Part shown: piece after piece, positions 11,305 through 24,000 of the stretch | How the letters are laid out: each line of letters starts with the position of its first letter | Position numbering within the stretch: position 1 is the first letter of the stretch | Assembly: GCA_015178975.1 (NCBI GenBank) | Contig: WHVD01000003.1 | Location: forward strand, 310,001-374,000 | DNA: 64,000 bases | Direction: 5' to 3' | Source: Hysterangium stoloniferum | Lineage: Eukaryota; Basidiomycota; Agaricomycetes; Hysterangiales; Hysterangiaceae | Position numbers and translations under genes: made by a program | The notes under the pieces: model-generated | The model's database searches: none | The model's input: the letters and a program-made list of their open reading frames with translations, nothing else | Told to the model about the DNA's origin: nothing

Positions 11305-13864
11305 TTAATGTGTCTGGCCAATAATGTAGGGGGTATTGTTTTCAAAAATCAAACCTGGTTTCCTCTGTGCAAGATCCAAAATCATTTCGGCGAAGTACGA
11401 GTTGGCCCAAGCGAACCATGAGCGAGTGTAGTCAGTGTTGTCATGTATCGATTGTGATTCGTGTATAAGACCTAATCCAGCTGTGTTCTACATTAAAAGG
11501 TGTTAACATTAGGAGCGTCGATTCATAGACCGAAACTGAAACGCACATTGGCGATTGTTTGCAATGCAGTCGAAATTTCTGCGTCATCATCCGTTCCGAA
11601 TATGGAAGAAATCAACGACATTGGCCAGGGATGGGAAACGTCAACATGAGGACCTCTATTCCAACATTAGTTTGTAGGAGGGGAGCTTCATGACTTTCCA
11701 TACCCTACTCCAAAGAACCCATCTCCCGAAGCGAAATAAGGATTACCTCTGGATAGAATCTGCTTGCGCGTGGCGACGTAGGTTGGGTTACTTTTATCTG
11801 AAACCGCACATTGTAAATATTATGATAGTAGGCCTCTTGCTTCCTGAAACGTGCCTAAAAAGCCTAGATAGGGCAATGAGAGCAAAGACTGGAGCAGAAA
11901 ATATGAGAGGCGGACAAAAAAACCCAAGGGGCAACATACTGGTACATTGGCGTCATCCATAATCACACGTCCACCTGTTCGGACCTCTCAGTCACAATGA
12001 ATAGGAATAGCCCGAAAAAAAATTCGCACCGAATCCTATAGAAGTCAGTAAGACGTGAATTCGGCGACTAGCTAGGTGTCCTTGATAGCTTCTCACCGTT
12101 TGTTTCATATGCAAAAATATTGCCAGCCACCTGCATAACACGTCAACGAACAGACCGACTCAAAGTAAAAAGTTCGCACAGTTGTAGCCCAGATTGCATC
12201 TGAAATACGTTTGCTCAACTGCCGAGCCTTCGCTGAAACATCCTTGCGCTGCTTCACGGCATCTAGCATATCGGCTAAATGGGTCAACTCCACAGACAGC
12301 ATTGCGTTAGCAGGTGTAAGAAAGGCGTAGATGCTGATATCATCCGAAGGCCGATGGTGAGTTCCAACTAAACCTGTGAAAGCCTTGGGCTCGCCGTTCC
12401 CTTCGTTGGGAACGGCAGGGCTCAAAGCACCGTTGCCACCAGTCCAATTGAAAAATGAAATGACATTGAAGTTTGAATCGAACTGGCCAAAACAATGTTA
12501 GTCGTGAGGTATTTGGGGTGTGAAATGACTCATGCGCGTACAGTAGGCTGCGACTGTTCGTCGATAACTCGGAAAATCTGGTCGATCGCGGCATTCCCTA
12601 TATAGTTGGTCAAATTTGGTAGTTATCCGCAATCAGAAGTAGATCGTACAGTTTGCGTTCATGAATGATCGGTCCTTGGTACTCTCATAATACGATCGAG
12701 AGAGCTTTAGGAACCCGCAAAGAGAATCGATTTCATACTGACAAATATTCGATTAAATATATATAACACATATTTCCGGCGAGAAGTGGTCTACCTTGCA
12801 TTCAAAGACAATTTTGTCATCCACAGGCCTGAGCTAGAACTTAGAGTCAAGGGATAATGAAACGCATTGAAAGGCACAGACGGATTGACGGTGACACCAT
12901 CCGCCCAATCATTATGGGAGGTTGGCAGGCCACTTTCAGGAGGGGGCTTCGACAACGTCAGCAGTTAAGGCAGCGGGTAGGTCAGGCATAGTCACCTGGA
13001 AAGATCCACAGTAGGGAAATTGCTGTATATATCTTAATACGGTTCAGCGAGATACAAATCCCGTTGATACAAAACACACCTAGCTTCATTGTTTAATACC
13101 GCCCTTTGCAAAGTGGCCAAGTTTTTGTCAAGAGGTAGCAGATCCCGATAAACGGCAAACTAAAAGGACGTCTTGGATCATCAATGTTAACAAGTGAGCA
13201 GGCAAACCTGATTTGCAGTATCCCGCAACCATTGGGCGCTGGAGTTTTATTAGCATCATATACAATTTTGTAGAATGGCATGATCTACGTGATATCCTGT
13301 GACGTCGTATCAAGCCTCAATACAGACAGATATCGGCTGGTATTGTAGACATGCTTACACCAGTAATAATAAAAGCCAAATTGTTGCGCTTCGGCGACGC
13401 ATGAGTTGGGGTTTCGAAGCATCAGAAGGGCACTACCTCATTAAAATATTTTACAGTCGTGTCTGGAGAGCGGCTGGCGTCAGGCGGCGGGCGACGGTAT
13501 AACAGACCCACCCACCCAGCGTATTGGGAAACGTATTCTCGAACAAACGCGCGAGATCGGGATCTTTCATCCTCGATTTCATGTCTGTGATGACTTTCTT
13601 CACGGGTTGTGGGATAACCATTAGCTTCGCGACGCGACGCGGCTGGGGACCACACATATTTACCTCTACGGCAGGGCTAGTAAAAGTCCTGCATTCAAGA
13701 GAAGGCCTCATGAAAGGCAGCTTCAATGGACCCGTTGAGGCATTGCCTTGTGGACTTTGACTGAAAGAGGAAAAATCAGGACAACTTGCGGGCTGAGCAT
13801 AGGTGTTGAGGGAAAGCACAGAAGCCAGCAGAGCCAAATGGCGAATCTGAAACTGTAAGACCAT
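11305..13864 (-). CDS. Glycoside hydrolase family 125 (exo-alpha-1,6-mannosidase, Mug157 family)
   Basis: The protein starts MVLQFQIRHLALLASVLSL, a likely signal peptide ending near TYAQPA. It continues CPDFSSFSQSPQG, LPFMRPSLECRTFTSPAVE, and DPDLARLFENTFPNTL, a GH125 hallmark. The C-terminus reads NTDYTRSWFAWANSYFAEMI then KPGLIFENN, with the stop at 11305-11307. GH125 enzymes are inverting exo-alpha-1,6-mannosidases; in fungi they probably trim mannans or N-glycans in the secretory route. A second in-frame ATG lies at 13909, but the TATA-like sequence at 13912-13917 abuts it, so I prefer 13864. The gene has many introns. Activity on a given substrate is inference. Confidence 0.88.
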
Positions 13865-14422
13865 GTCGAGGAATCCTTCAAAATACTCAATGGTTCTCAA
13901 TATGACCATGCTTTATATTCTTTGTTGATGAATAGGCTCTGTGCGGGTCACGCAGTCAAGTCACATTCCGCTAATGTTGACTAAACCAAATATAGTGCAA
14001 CTTGCACGATCAGCTCCACACTGTTTGTATGATACTCTCGCCCACGCTGTCGTACTGGAGAAATGTCGCAGAACATGTGGCAGACCCCAGGCAAAAACAG
14101 CTGATCACGATTACGGGAAGTCAAAGCGCGTGACACATCGTGACACGAGGACTTTTTTGGTGGAGCGTAGTCGAGCAGCCGGGTCAACCGTCTGGTTCTC
14201 GCTATGTAGGGTTTCATTGGCTCTAAGGACTTATGTAGTGTACACAGGGCATAGAGTAGCATATACATGCATGCAACCTCTATCGCATGTTTACTACCTG
14301 GGGAAATGCATTTACACACAGGATTTGGGTCACTTAAACAAAGCTGATGCGAATGTTATGCTAGTGGTTTGATTAGTTGACAGTACACATATGGTAAATA
14401 TAACCACCGGTCACCACACAGG
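13865..14422. other. Intergenic region, no gene seen
   Basis: This 558-bp stretch holds the GH125 promoter and the 3' end of the next minus-strand gene. Open frames here have no recognisable motif, and I read them as chance. Confidence 0.6.
13912..13917 (-). promoter_or_regulatory. TATA-like box of the GH125 gene
   Basis: On the minus strand the sequence reads AATATAAAG, about 48 bp upstream of the chosen ATG at 13864. It helps decide between the two candidate starts. Confidence 0.45.
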
Positions 14423-15760
14423 TCAGGTTTCTTCCTTGGACATCGCGTCCCGAACTCCAACCGTCAACGGGATCTGTCTTCCCGACGAAGCGTCATCGTC
14501 CGTTGTGTCTTTATCTGGGTCCGTTTTACCAGTGTCGACGGCCCGCTTCTTTGTGGGAGTACGTTCGACCTGCCTTGTGCCGTCCTTGACATCGGCACCT
14601 TCTGTCTCTTCGGAATACTCGAGTTCCATCGTCTCCTCGGTGGGAGGCGTTTCAGCCTCTTCTTCAGTTGCACTCGGTAGCAGATTTCCCGCGCGAAGAG
14701 CACTTTCCACCAAAGGTGACGGGCCACGCACAACCTTAATCTCTGGAACTTCCACCTCTTCTCCCGTTACTTCTGCAGACCCCTCACCATCCGCATATGT
14801 CCCAGTTTTGAAGCTGTTGGCTCTCAAGCTTCGTTCTCTGGCGATCTTGGCACTCCACCCACTCGCTTCACTCTCCCAGCTACCCCGACGCGAGCTACGA
14901 GGTCGGAGCGCACGGAGACTTGCATCCTCGACATGTGCATCGTCAACCTCGAGCTCACCATGCTGTGAATTATAGTCCACAGCAAATTGTGATTGTGAGT
15001 CTCCCACCCAGCCTCGCCTGCCAGGGAAACCGAAGGCAGACGAGGCAAGTGTGAGGACCGAGGCATTATCCTGAGGAGGGGAAGACGGTCGAGGGTTATA
15101 GCGAGGGTGGTGGGAAGTGTGAAGCGGGGCTTGAACTGCGCCGGAAGTGGGCGAGTTGACTTCTGGTCTTAGGAGGGGCGAAGTCGGGGGGAGGGCAGAA
15201 AACGTGATTGATGCAGAATTAGACACACTGATGCTGCTAGTGGAAAATCGCGGAGGAGAAGAATGTTGAATGGGGGCTGTGACTGGTGTTGGCGGGGCTT
15301 GGGCGATATGGGCCATACCATTCGTCCCAAGATCAATAGAAATCAGAGTGGTCGGCTTAGTACTGACTGTCATGCTTTTGAACGTGCGGGGATCAGACAA
15401 ATACGAGGAGGAGGAGCGTGAGGGAGCAGGTGATGGCGGAGAAGTCGGCGGCAAAGGTCGGATAGAAGCGTCATCGTCTGCAGCTTCAGGTTTTGGCGAC
15501 CACGTCGACGAACGAGACGACCTAGGAGGCGTTGATCGTCCAAAATGAGAAATTTCCTCATCGTTCAATATGACATGGTTTCCATCGGAGAACCTTGGCG
15601 GTATGTCGAGTTGCTGCAGCGTCGATGCTCGGGGACGCTCTCCAACCGGACGAGCTGGTTCTCTCGGTGCACGACTAGATCCACCTAATTTTTTCTGCAG
15701 CCATCCAAAGATAGGTTTGCTACTCTGTCGCTTTATCCGTTTCTGAGTGGTCATACTCAT
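14423..15760 (-). CDS. Unknown Ser/Pro-rich, mostly disordered protein (445 aa)
   Basis: This is one uninterrupted 445-residue frame, unusual in this intron-rich window. The N-terminus is basic and possibly amphipathic (KRIKRQSSKPIFGWLQKKLG). The rest is rich in Ser, Pro and Thr with many SP/TP sites. Two islands look conserved: ASVLTLASSAFGFPGRR near residues 235-251 and RRGSWESEASGWSAKIARER near 290-310. The C-terminal third is acidic (EEVEVPEIKV, ELEYSEETEGAD). I recognise no enzyme domain and assign no function. The SP/TP density would suit phosphorylation by proline-directed kinases. The start at 15760 is the first ATG; MTTQ two codons later is an alternative. Confidence 0.75.
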   Translation of the reverse strand: MSMTTQKRIKRQSSKPIFGWLQKKLGGSSRAPREPARPVGERPRASTLQQLDIPPRFSDGNHVILNDEEISHFGRSTPPRSSRSSTWSPKPEAADDDASIRPLPPTSPPSPAPSRSSSSYLSDPRTFKSMTVSTKPTTLISIDLGTNGMAHIAQAPPTPVTAPIQHSSPPRFSTSSISVSNSASITFSALPPTSPLLRPEVNSPTSGAVQAPLHTSHHPRYNPRPSSPPQDNASVLTLASSAFGFPGRRGWVGDSQSQFAVDYNSQHGELEVDDAHVEDASLRALRPRSSRRGSWESEASGWSAKIARERSLRANSFKTGTYADGEGSAEVTGEEVEVPEIKVVRGPSPLVESALRAGNLLPSATEEEAETPPTEETMELEYSEETEGADVKDGTRQVERTPTKKRAVDTGKTDPDKDTTDDDASSGRQIPLTVGVRDAMSKEET

Positions 15761-15932
15761 CAGTAAGAGGGTAGGGAGAGGGCAGAGGGATGGACCGATG
15801 GTAATGTGCCAACCTTACGTAACCCCGGCATTGAGCTACCTAACGTCCATGTGGCATCGCAATTTCGAAGATGCATCAAGAAAAACCGCAATAGTCTATT
15901 CTCGACGCTGCAAAATACATCGTATCTACACG

Positions 15933-17550
<1,618 letters not shown>

Positions 17551-18003
17551 GAGTAGTTTTCTATTTCTGGTATAAGGGTCTGTCACAAGAAATTCCTAGC
17601 GGGGTCTGAAATGGTTCCTTTTTGCCGCCGAGCTGGAACACTGGACAAAACTCCCTATTTGCATTTTGATCAGGTTCATTTGCTGCAGCGCAGCGAGACA
17701 TGAAGTGCCGTATGGATTGCTAGCATTTCCTGATACTACAACGTAGTATAGTACAAAATGACAAGTGAAAGTCCGGAGGATAACAGATGATAAATGACAA
17801 TACAGAAGCAAGCAAACAGCAGGTCCATGATGGGATGTCTAATTGGTTGTCCGTAATGGAAAAAAAAAAAGGTTTACAACTGTAGACATCAAGTGATGAG
17901 GCGTCAACAGCTCCGATGGGCCAACAATCCTTCAACCGGGAAATGCATTCAATGAGATGCACAATGTCTCGGCAGATATCCATGCGCGAAATCAGCGTGA
18001 TAT
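17551..18003. other. Intergenic region upstream of LYS12
   Basis: This 453-bp stretch contains the LYS12 promoter and the 3' UTR of the next minus-strand gene. There is an A-run at about 17860-17869. No gene is recognised. Confidence 0.6.
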
Positions 18004-18881
18004 TCAAGGCATGAAATGGGGTGGATGGCTGGTCTCGGTCAAGATCCGGGGAAGGGGCGGAAGCGATGGAATGATGACGGGGGACAATGGATTGGGTGAC
18101 AGAGATCGGCGACTCGCATACGAAGACTCGGGCGAGCTGGGACAACTGCCTGGTTGTCTACGACGCACGAGAGATGAAATAGGTTGGTCCTCCTGCGACA
18201 TCGTAAATCCCGTAATACTGAGATGTGGGGCGGATTGTGAGTCCAAGTCGCCAGATTGGACGCTTCCAGCCGACGGGCGCCTTGATGGTGAAGCAGACGA
18301 AGCCTAAATAAAATGTCGAGGCTCAAACCAAACCCAAAAAATGATTAGATCAAAAACACTAACTCTGCAAGGACTCATAACTTGCTCGACACTGTGATCA
18401 GGCTCATTACTCATATCGCCAGGTAAACCACGACGCCTCGTACTCGCCTGTATATTCGAAGGGATTTGAGGACTGCGGTTATAATAATATGAGGCGTGTC
18501 ACTCACGTTTGCGGTATAAGGGCTAAAGCGGTTGTTGGAAAGGCTTTTCCGTCGGTTTCCGTGAGGAAGGCATTCATGAGTCGGGGAAGGGTATGAAATG
18601 ATGATTGAGGGGGACGGGTACGTAATTGCAGAGAATGAATCTGAACCGGGACTTGTCAAAAATCTTCCGGGAGAAGACTGAGAAGAAATGGATGATAAAG
18701 AAGGTGACGAAGAAGGAGGGTAAGGGGGAAATGAGCGTGAATTTGGAAAAAGAGCGTAGTGCTGCCCCATCTTGGACTGGCTTTTGGCAACGCCCTCCAG
18801 GTCCAGAGAGGCGAGGAGTTCCACGAACGAGGGAAGAGCTTGAGCCATGACACGTTGAAGACGTCGGACGACGAGAGTCAT
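18004..18881 (-). CDS. Ser/Pro-rich protein A of a two-member paralogue family (252 aa)
   Basis: My model has three exons: 18507-18881, 18364-18447 and 18004-18303 (125, 28 and 100 codons including stop), both introns phase 0. The N-terminus MTLVVRRLQRVMAQALPSFV may be a short amphipathic helix. Next come a Ser/Pro-rich stretch, SPSIIIS, a basic block NRRKSLSNNRFSPYTAN ending exon 1, STRRRGLPGD in exon 2, and ASSASPSRRP then QPISSLVRR and SPVIIPSLPPLP in exon 3. The same motifs, order and intron phases recur in the gene at 56251-57137. I do not recognise the family and assign no function. The repeated short basic-plus-Ser motifs could be phosphorylated docking sites, but that is speculation. 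Confidence 0.72.
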
Positions 18882-20270
18882 GCCACGAAAAACACTTATA
18901 AGTAATCTAAGGCATGGCTCCTAGAAACATATTATCTGATCCAAGCATTTCCGACCTCGTAGCTTCTCTCACCAGGGCACTTGTGGTTGTGTCAGTATGG
19001 GGCCTGATTGAGAATATTGGCACTGTTGCCAAGCAACGCTGGTGCAGATAAATGATTGTCGCGAAGATCTATTTGGAAGCGACGTCCAAGAATATACTAG
19101 TCCAATTGTAATTAACTTGTAATCTAGCCAACGCCTAATTGCCCCATAAAGTAGTGATTCATGTAGATTTTATCCATAAGACTCAAAGTGTTTTGGGAAC
19201 GGTCGTATATACAACCACAACCGTTCTCACCAAACGTTTGTGGTCACCCTGACAGCAATAGGTGTGACAGATGCGTGCGTGACGGCTGTCACATGGTGAA
19301 GGACGCCGGAGGCTGGATGGGCCCTCCACAGGCCGTGTAGTCATTGATTGATGAACTAGGATAAAAGGTAAAAATGATAAATATACGCATTGTTGACATG
19401 CGTCGCATTCGGGCCTATGACAGGAAAGCGAGGGAGAAATTGATAAGACGTTTACACTGACAGCTCGGAAGCGTGTATCGTCCTACAATTGACGGTGCTG
19501 TCGACCGCCACCGTCTTGTACCAGTCACAACCAAAAACTTCGGGGAAAATAGGTCGCCATGTCGTGCTGGATACAGATTGGCATTCATGTTTCGCTATTT
19601 GAGAACACAGTTCTTCGATTGGCACTAAAAATAACAGTCTTCTAACGATAACAAATGTAAAATGTGTGAGTATGAGAGATCAATCAGTTTGACGCAAATG
19701 GAAGCGCCGGGGACCCTACGACTTGCCGTGCGGAAGGAGTTCATCCAAAGTCTGTGGCGGGTGGTTATGCTTAGTAACGGTTATATTAGGTCTCGAAAGT
19801 GTGGCTATCCTGCGAAGTCTCTCACCATATTCCTCCGCCTAACAACAAGCCCAGTTGGGTTCCCCGTCCGACGTGAGTAACGGCCATTTGAACGATTGGT
19901 TTTCGGGGAGAATTGGAACAGCTGGATACGACGATACCAGAGCTGAGAAATAAATCGTAATGTGCTAGTCATCCTACACTTGGCATTTCACTTCCTAAAC
20001 CAAGTTCCAGCAAAAGACAGTGAAGACACTCATCACTGGATGGACATTTGAGATCTCTCTCTTCGAATGAAATACAACTCAATGAGAGTAGTGACCTGGT
20101 GTAATCATGTAAACTGGTACCAATATATTCGGAATATTCTAGGCAAGATTAAGACTGAAATCAGCAGCGAGAGATGCTAGTCACACAATATGAGTGCATA
20201 TATGAAGTACGTTGGACACCAGAACTCCGTCTGCCAATTACGTAAACCCGCTGGCAGGAACATTGCAATC
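18882..20270. other. 1.4-kb gene-free region with a TGACAG motif cluster
   Basis: No gene is recognisable in this spacer between two divergent genes. It contains short inverted repeats around 19199-19245 (GAACGGT..ACCGTTC and ACCACAA..TTGTGGT). It also holds five TGACAG/CTGTCA hexamers between 19250 and 19463. Open frames such as the one at 19662-19880 lack family motifs. Confidence 0.55.
19250..19463. promoter_or_regulatory. Cluster of five TGACAG hexamers
   Basis: Copies start at 19250, 19265, 19286 (inverted), 19418 and 19458. TGACA/TGTCA is the core recognised by TALE-class homeodomain proteins, a known family in basidiomycetes. A role as an upstream activating site for the minus-strand gene starting at 18881 is inference. 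Confidence 0.35.
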
Positions 20271-20877
20271 ATGTCTTTGAATCCGTCTGATTGTAGTGCG
20301 TGTGAGGAAAACAAGAATCAAGGACAGGCCGACCAGAGTACCGACCCAGTTGTCATTGCTGGACCCTTTGTACCACCCTCTTTGACCACTGAGAAGCCGG
20401 CTTTGGTGATCGAATTTTGTACCAGAGTATGTCAATATTACCCCCAATCTACATACTGGGCCATTGATATCGCGGTGCTGGACTTCGCAGTGCCGATGGT
20501 AAGTCTAAACAGCGTGTATGCTCTGGCTATGGCTATGTTGACAGTGTAGTTGGTTGTGAAGGCTACACAGGGCAACTTGGACATTGACGGAGGTACTGCT
20601 CACGTTCCAACCTCCCACTCTAGCATCCGCATCCCTTGTACCATTGGATTCGACTGAAACCAACGGTCGCTTTCGCGTTTGGGTTGTGTTGCCTGAGGAG
20701 ACGGTTCTAGTTTGGGACCGTAAGACCGAGGGTGACTTTCCAGTGCTCAAAGTTTTGGTTTGTTTCAGGAATGTTTTGTCTTACAAAAACCAAAACTTAT
20801 CGCATCGCATCCAGAAACAACGTATAAGAGACCGTATAGAACCGAATCGTAGTTTGGGACATTCGGACAAGAGTTGA
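20271..20877 (+). CDS. Rdx/SelW-like thioredoxin-fold protein with CxxC (140 aa)
   Basis: The spliced model is 20271-20426, 20491-20498, 20562-20757 and 20815-20877. It joins to KPALVIEFCTR-CRW-LHRATWTLTEVLLTF, then VPLDSTETNGRFRVWVV, VWDRKTEGDFPVLKVL, and KQRIRDRIEPNRSLGHSD. These are the conserved blocks of the selenoprotein W/Rdx family. The redox motif is CTRC, with cysteine where animal SelW has selenocysteine. The family is implicated in redox or thiol chemistry; its exact reaction is unclear. Exon 2 is only 8 nt and carries the second cysteine. I chose the ATG at 20271; an in-frame ATG at 20190 would add 27 residues. The N-terminal 45 residues before KPALVIEF are poorly conserved in type. 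Confidence 0.85.
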
Positions 20878-21044
20878 GGACAAATCAGTGTACAATCATC
20901 TGTAGTATCAGATCAAACAATATTGCACATGAAAATCAGTTCACAATAATGAAGTAATGTGACTTACTTTTTGCACATATAAGTTACATTTTGCAAAGAT
21001 TCGGGATGTAACGTGTGACGCAAAGTTCCAGACGCGACTGCAAG

Positions 21045-24000
21045 ATGAGTACCACGGAGGAGCGTCTGGCACTCCTCATAGCTAAATGCAAGTCATCTAG
21101 TTAGTATTCGTCGCCGCTATGGTTTCTACCAGGTTGATGAAGCCATTTGACAGGTGACGCTGATGTCAAGTTAGAGGCCGTCAACAAGTTACAAGCAGAG
21201 TTCGAGGCAGGTGTGGAGGCAAGTTTTTGTCAGGTTCAGCTATTTATTGCCCTAATCAAGAGGAAGCGTCTTGTAGCTTTTTGACATTGACGGGCTGATA
21301 TCCGGCCTAAAAACCTGTTTACGCACGCCAAATCAGCACTTGAGCACGGGGACTCTCTCTGCCATCGTGCTGTTGTTTCCATTGCTTATTCAATACAGTC
21401 CCTCCTCGCTCACACACACTGCTTCCTCAAATGCGACATCCGTCGCTGATTCTGCTGTGCTTCGGCAAGCCTTGAATGCTTTCTTGCCTTCAGGTGGGGT
21501 CTTCGAACGCCTTGGTGATAATCGAGAGAGGGCGAGGGAGAAGGCCAAAGAAGCCCTGATCGTTATAGGTGCTACTGTTGTTGCTGCTGCTGGATCGACG
21601 CCATCGGGATCACTACGAGGAGGAAAGGATCCCAAAGTTCCAGAGACCGCCCTCCAAATTTTTGAGCGATATTTGCGAGAACAAGGTTTCCTTAGCAAGA
21701 GCTGGCGAATACGAGAACAGGTGTGTCTTATTCCGTGTGTTGTGACTATCTCATATTCACACATTCAAGTCTATTTTGACTCTTGTTCAATTACGCCGTG
21801 ATCATCCGTCCTTCCCGCTAAGACCGTTTCTTCCACAACTAGTCAATGCTCTCGAGGATGGCGATGGGACAGTGAGGGATTGCGCAAAGCAGTCGGTTGT
21901 GGAAATCTTCACAGCCCAAGGGGTTACTGATGCTGCACGCACCGATTTAAAGAAAGAGATGACGAAGAGAAATGTACGCAAGACAATTGTTGACAGCGTA
22001 TTATTGAAATTACTCGGCGGTGGTGGACGACCAACATCACTCATGGACAGTGCGGATGGCAAAGACGACTACACACAGTCTAGTGATAAGCCACCAACCT
22101 CTGCAGTGCCAATCGTGGGACGATCTACAACCCAACACACACCCATTGCAGAAATTCAGTCGAATCGTGCCATTGGTGTCGCTTCCGGTGATGCAGACGT
22201 CACTCCAGTTTATGTGAGGAGTTTAATACCTGTAGTAACACGTCCTCTTAATGTGTTATAGATTGCTTCATCTCGAGATCTAGAGAATGAATTTACCAGC
22301 ATGCTACCGTGTTTTGAGGTTTACATTTTACTGGCTAATTAATCCCCGATAGCTAACGAGTTGTTCAGGGCAAGGAAACGGAGCATAACTGGCTTGCAAG
22401 AGAGAAATCCGTTATTAGAATAAGAGGTATGTTGAAGGGTGACGCATACACTCGATATCCAGAAACTTTTGTACTTGGTCTCAAAAATGGCGTTTTGGAT
22501 GGCACCTTGAAAGCTGTGGGTCTTCTGCCATACTCAGATGTTTTCGCCTACGAGTCTGATGACTTACATTAATAGCTGGCCAGTCTTCGAACAACCGTTG
22601 CATCGGCGACGTGTGCATTATATGGCGATCTGGCGATTTATTTGGGACCAGGCATGGATCCGTTTGTGGAGACACTTCTCATACCTCTTCTTCGGATGGC
22701 TGGTTTCACTAAGAAAATTATTGCGTCTCATTCCCAGACGATTGTCGATCAAATCATCACCCATACAACGTGCTCTCCACGCCAAACCCTAGCGCTTTTG
22801 TCTGCAAGCATGCAAGAAAAGACTGTTCAAGCCCGGACATATGCTTTTGGGCATCTTAAAACATATGTCGAAAGTCATGGTCTACGTACCAAGCATAGTA
22901 TTGAATCGACAGGGTCTATTGATTTACTGGACGCATGTCTTCGGAAGGGTCTTGCAGACCCGAATCCTGGGGTCCGAGAGAAAGCTAGACTCTTGTTCTG
23001 GTCTTTTGAATCCATTTGGAGAGACAGAGGTCTTGCAATTTTAGCGAACTTGGATGCAACTGCTAGAAAGCAACTTCAAAATGCAGCACCTTTGCCTTTA
23101 GAAGAGCTAGGTCTACCCAAGATATCAACTCCGGCGATTAAGAAAACTAGTATCGCTGCCGCTATTGCCGCTAGTCGTGCAAAGGCCAAGCAAATTGCTA
23201 CAGCTCCTCCTACTTTACGACACCAGGCCACCGCTACCTCGCACGCTCAGCATGCTAGTGCAGCTCGGGTCACATCACCCCCTGCTAGGGCTAAACGTTC
23301 CACCTCTCCGATCGTGTCACCTCGAAGCTCCTCGCCTTCTCCCCGAATGGGGTCCACTTCGTCGCCACCTCGGACTTCACCCCTTCGAACGACTGGCAAA
23401 ACATCCGCTGGGCACCAACGACAAAGATCGCTATCTTCATCCTCTTCGGTTTCATCTCCTCCTCCCTCGCCTTCGGATTTGGTGCATCGTCGTAGGGTCG
23501 CTCGGTCACTAAACCAGGCTGTTATCCAACAACAAGACACCCTGACCCCACGCCCCGGCTCACCGTCTAATCCGCTTTCGCACTTTAAGCCAACAACGTC
23601 TTCGACATTGAAGGCCATCTTGCCATTAAACCACCAGGATCAAAGTTTCCCAATAGATCCAAATGAGTCGCTTCTGATGGCAACTGTAATCCCTCTTCCT
23701 CCAGACAGTGACTTGGGAGACGAAGATTCAGTCAACTTGATTAATTTTTCTGCAAATTGGGAGCCGCCCAAACCAACGAGCCAATCAGCTACTTCGTCAA
23801 GCCCTACGCCGTCGACGTCTCGTATCAATCATATTCCCCATTCAGTTGTTGAGGATGCATTGCGGGCTCGAGCAGCTCAAGCAGAAAGTGCTGCAGAGCA
23901 ACTCCTAGAGCTCGTAGACCCTGATGACGGTCAACATATACCCCTCATTCCCCCTTCTCTCTTACCCAATAATGGAGCGACGCCAAAGCCTGTTTCTAGG

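Noticed and set aside
13941-14372. A 143-codon plus-strand frame in the gap between GH125 and the next gene
   Set aside because: No recognisable motif, no clear splice partner, and a composition like non-coding DNA.
18882-20270. Possible transposon or retroelement remnant in the 1.4-kb spacer
   Set aside because: I saw no long terminal repeats, no reverse-transcriptase or transposase motifs and no terminal inverted repeats, only short hairpins.
20535-20562. In-frame TGA close to the redox site of the SelW-like gene, as a possible selenocysteine codon
   Set aside because: TGT AGT TGG TTG TGA reads in the needed frame, but splicing through 20499-20561 removes it and gives the family motif CRWLHRATW. 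The CxxC already has cysteine, and higher fungi of this type are thought to lack Sec insertion.
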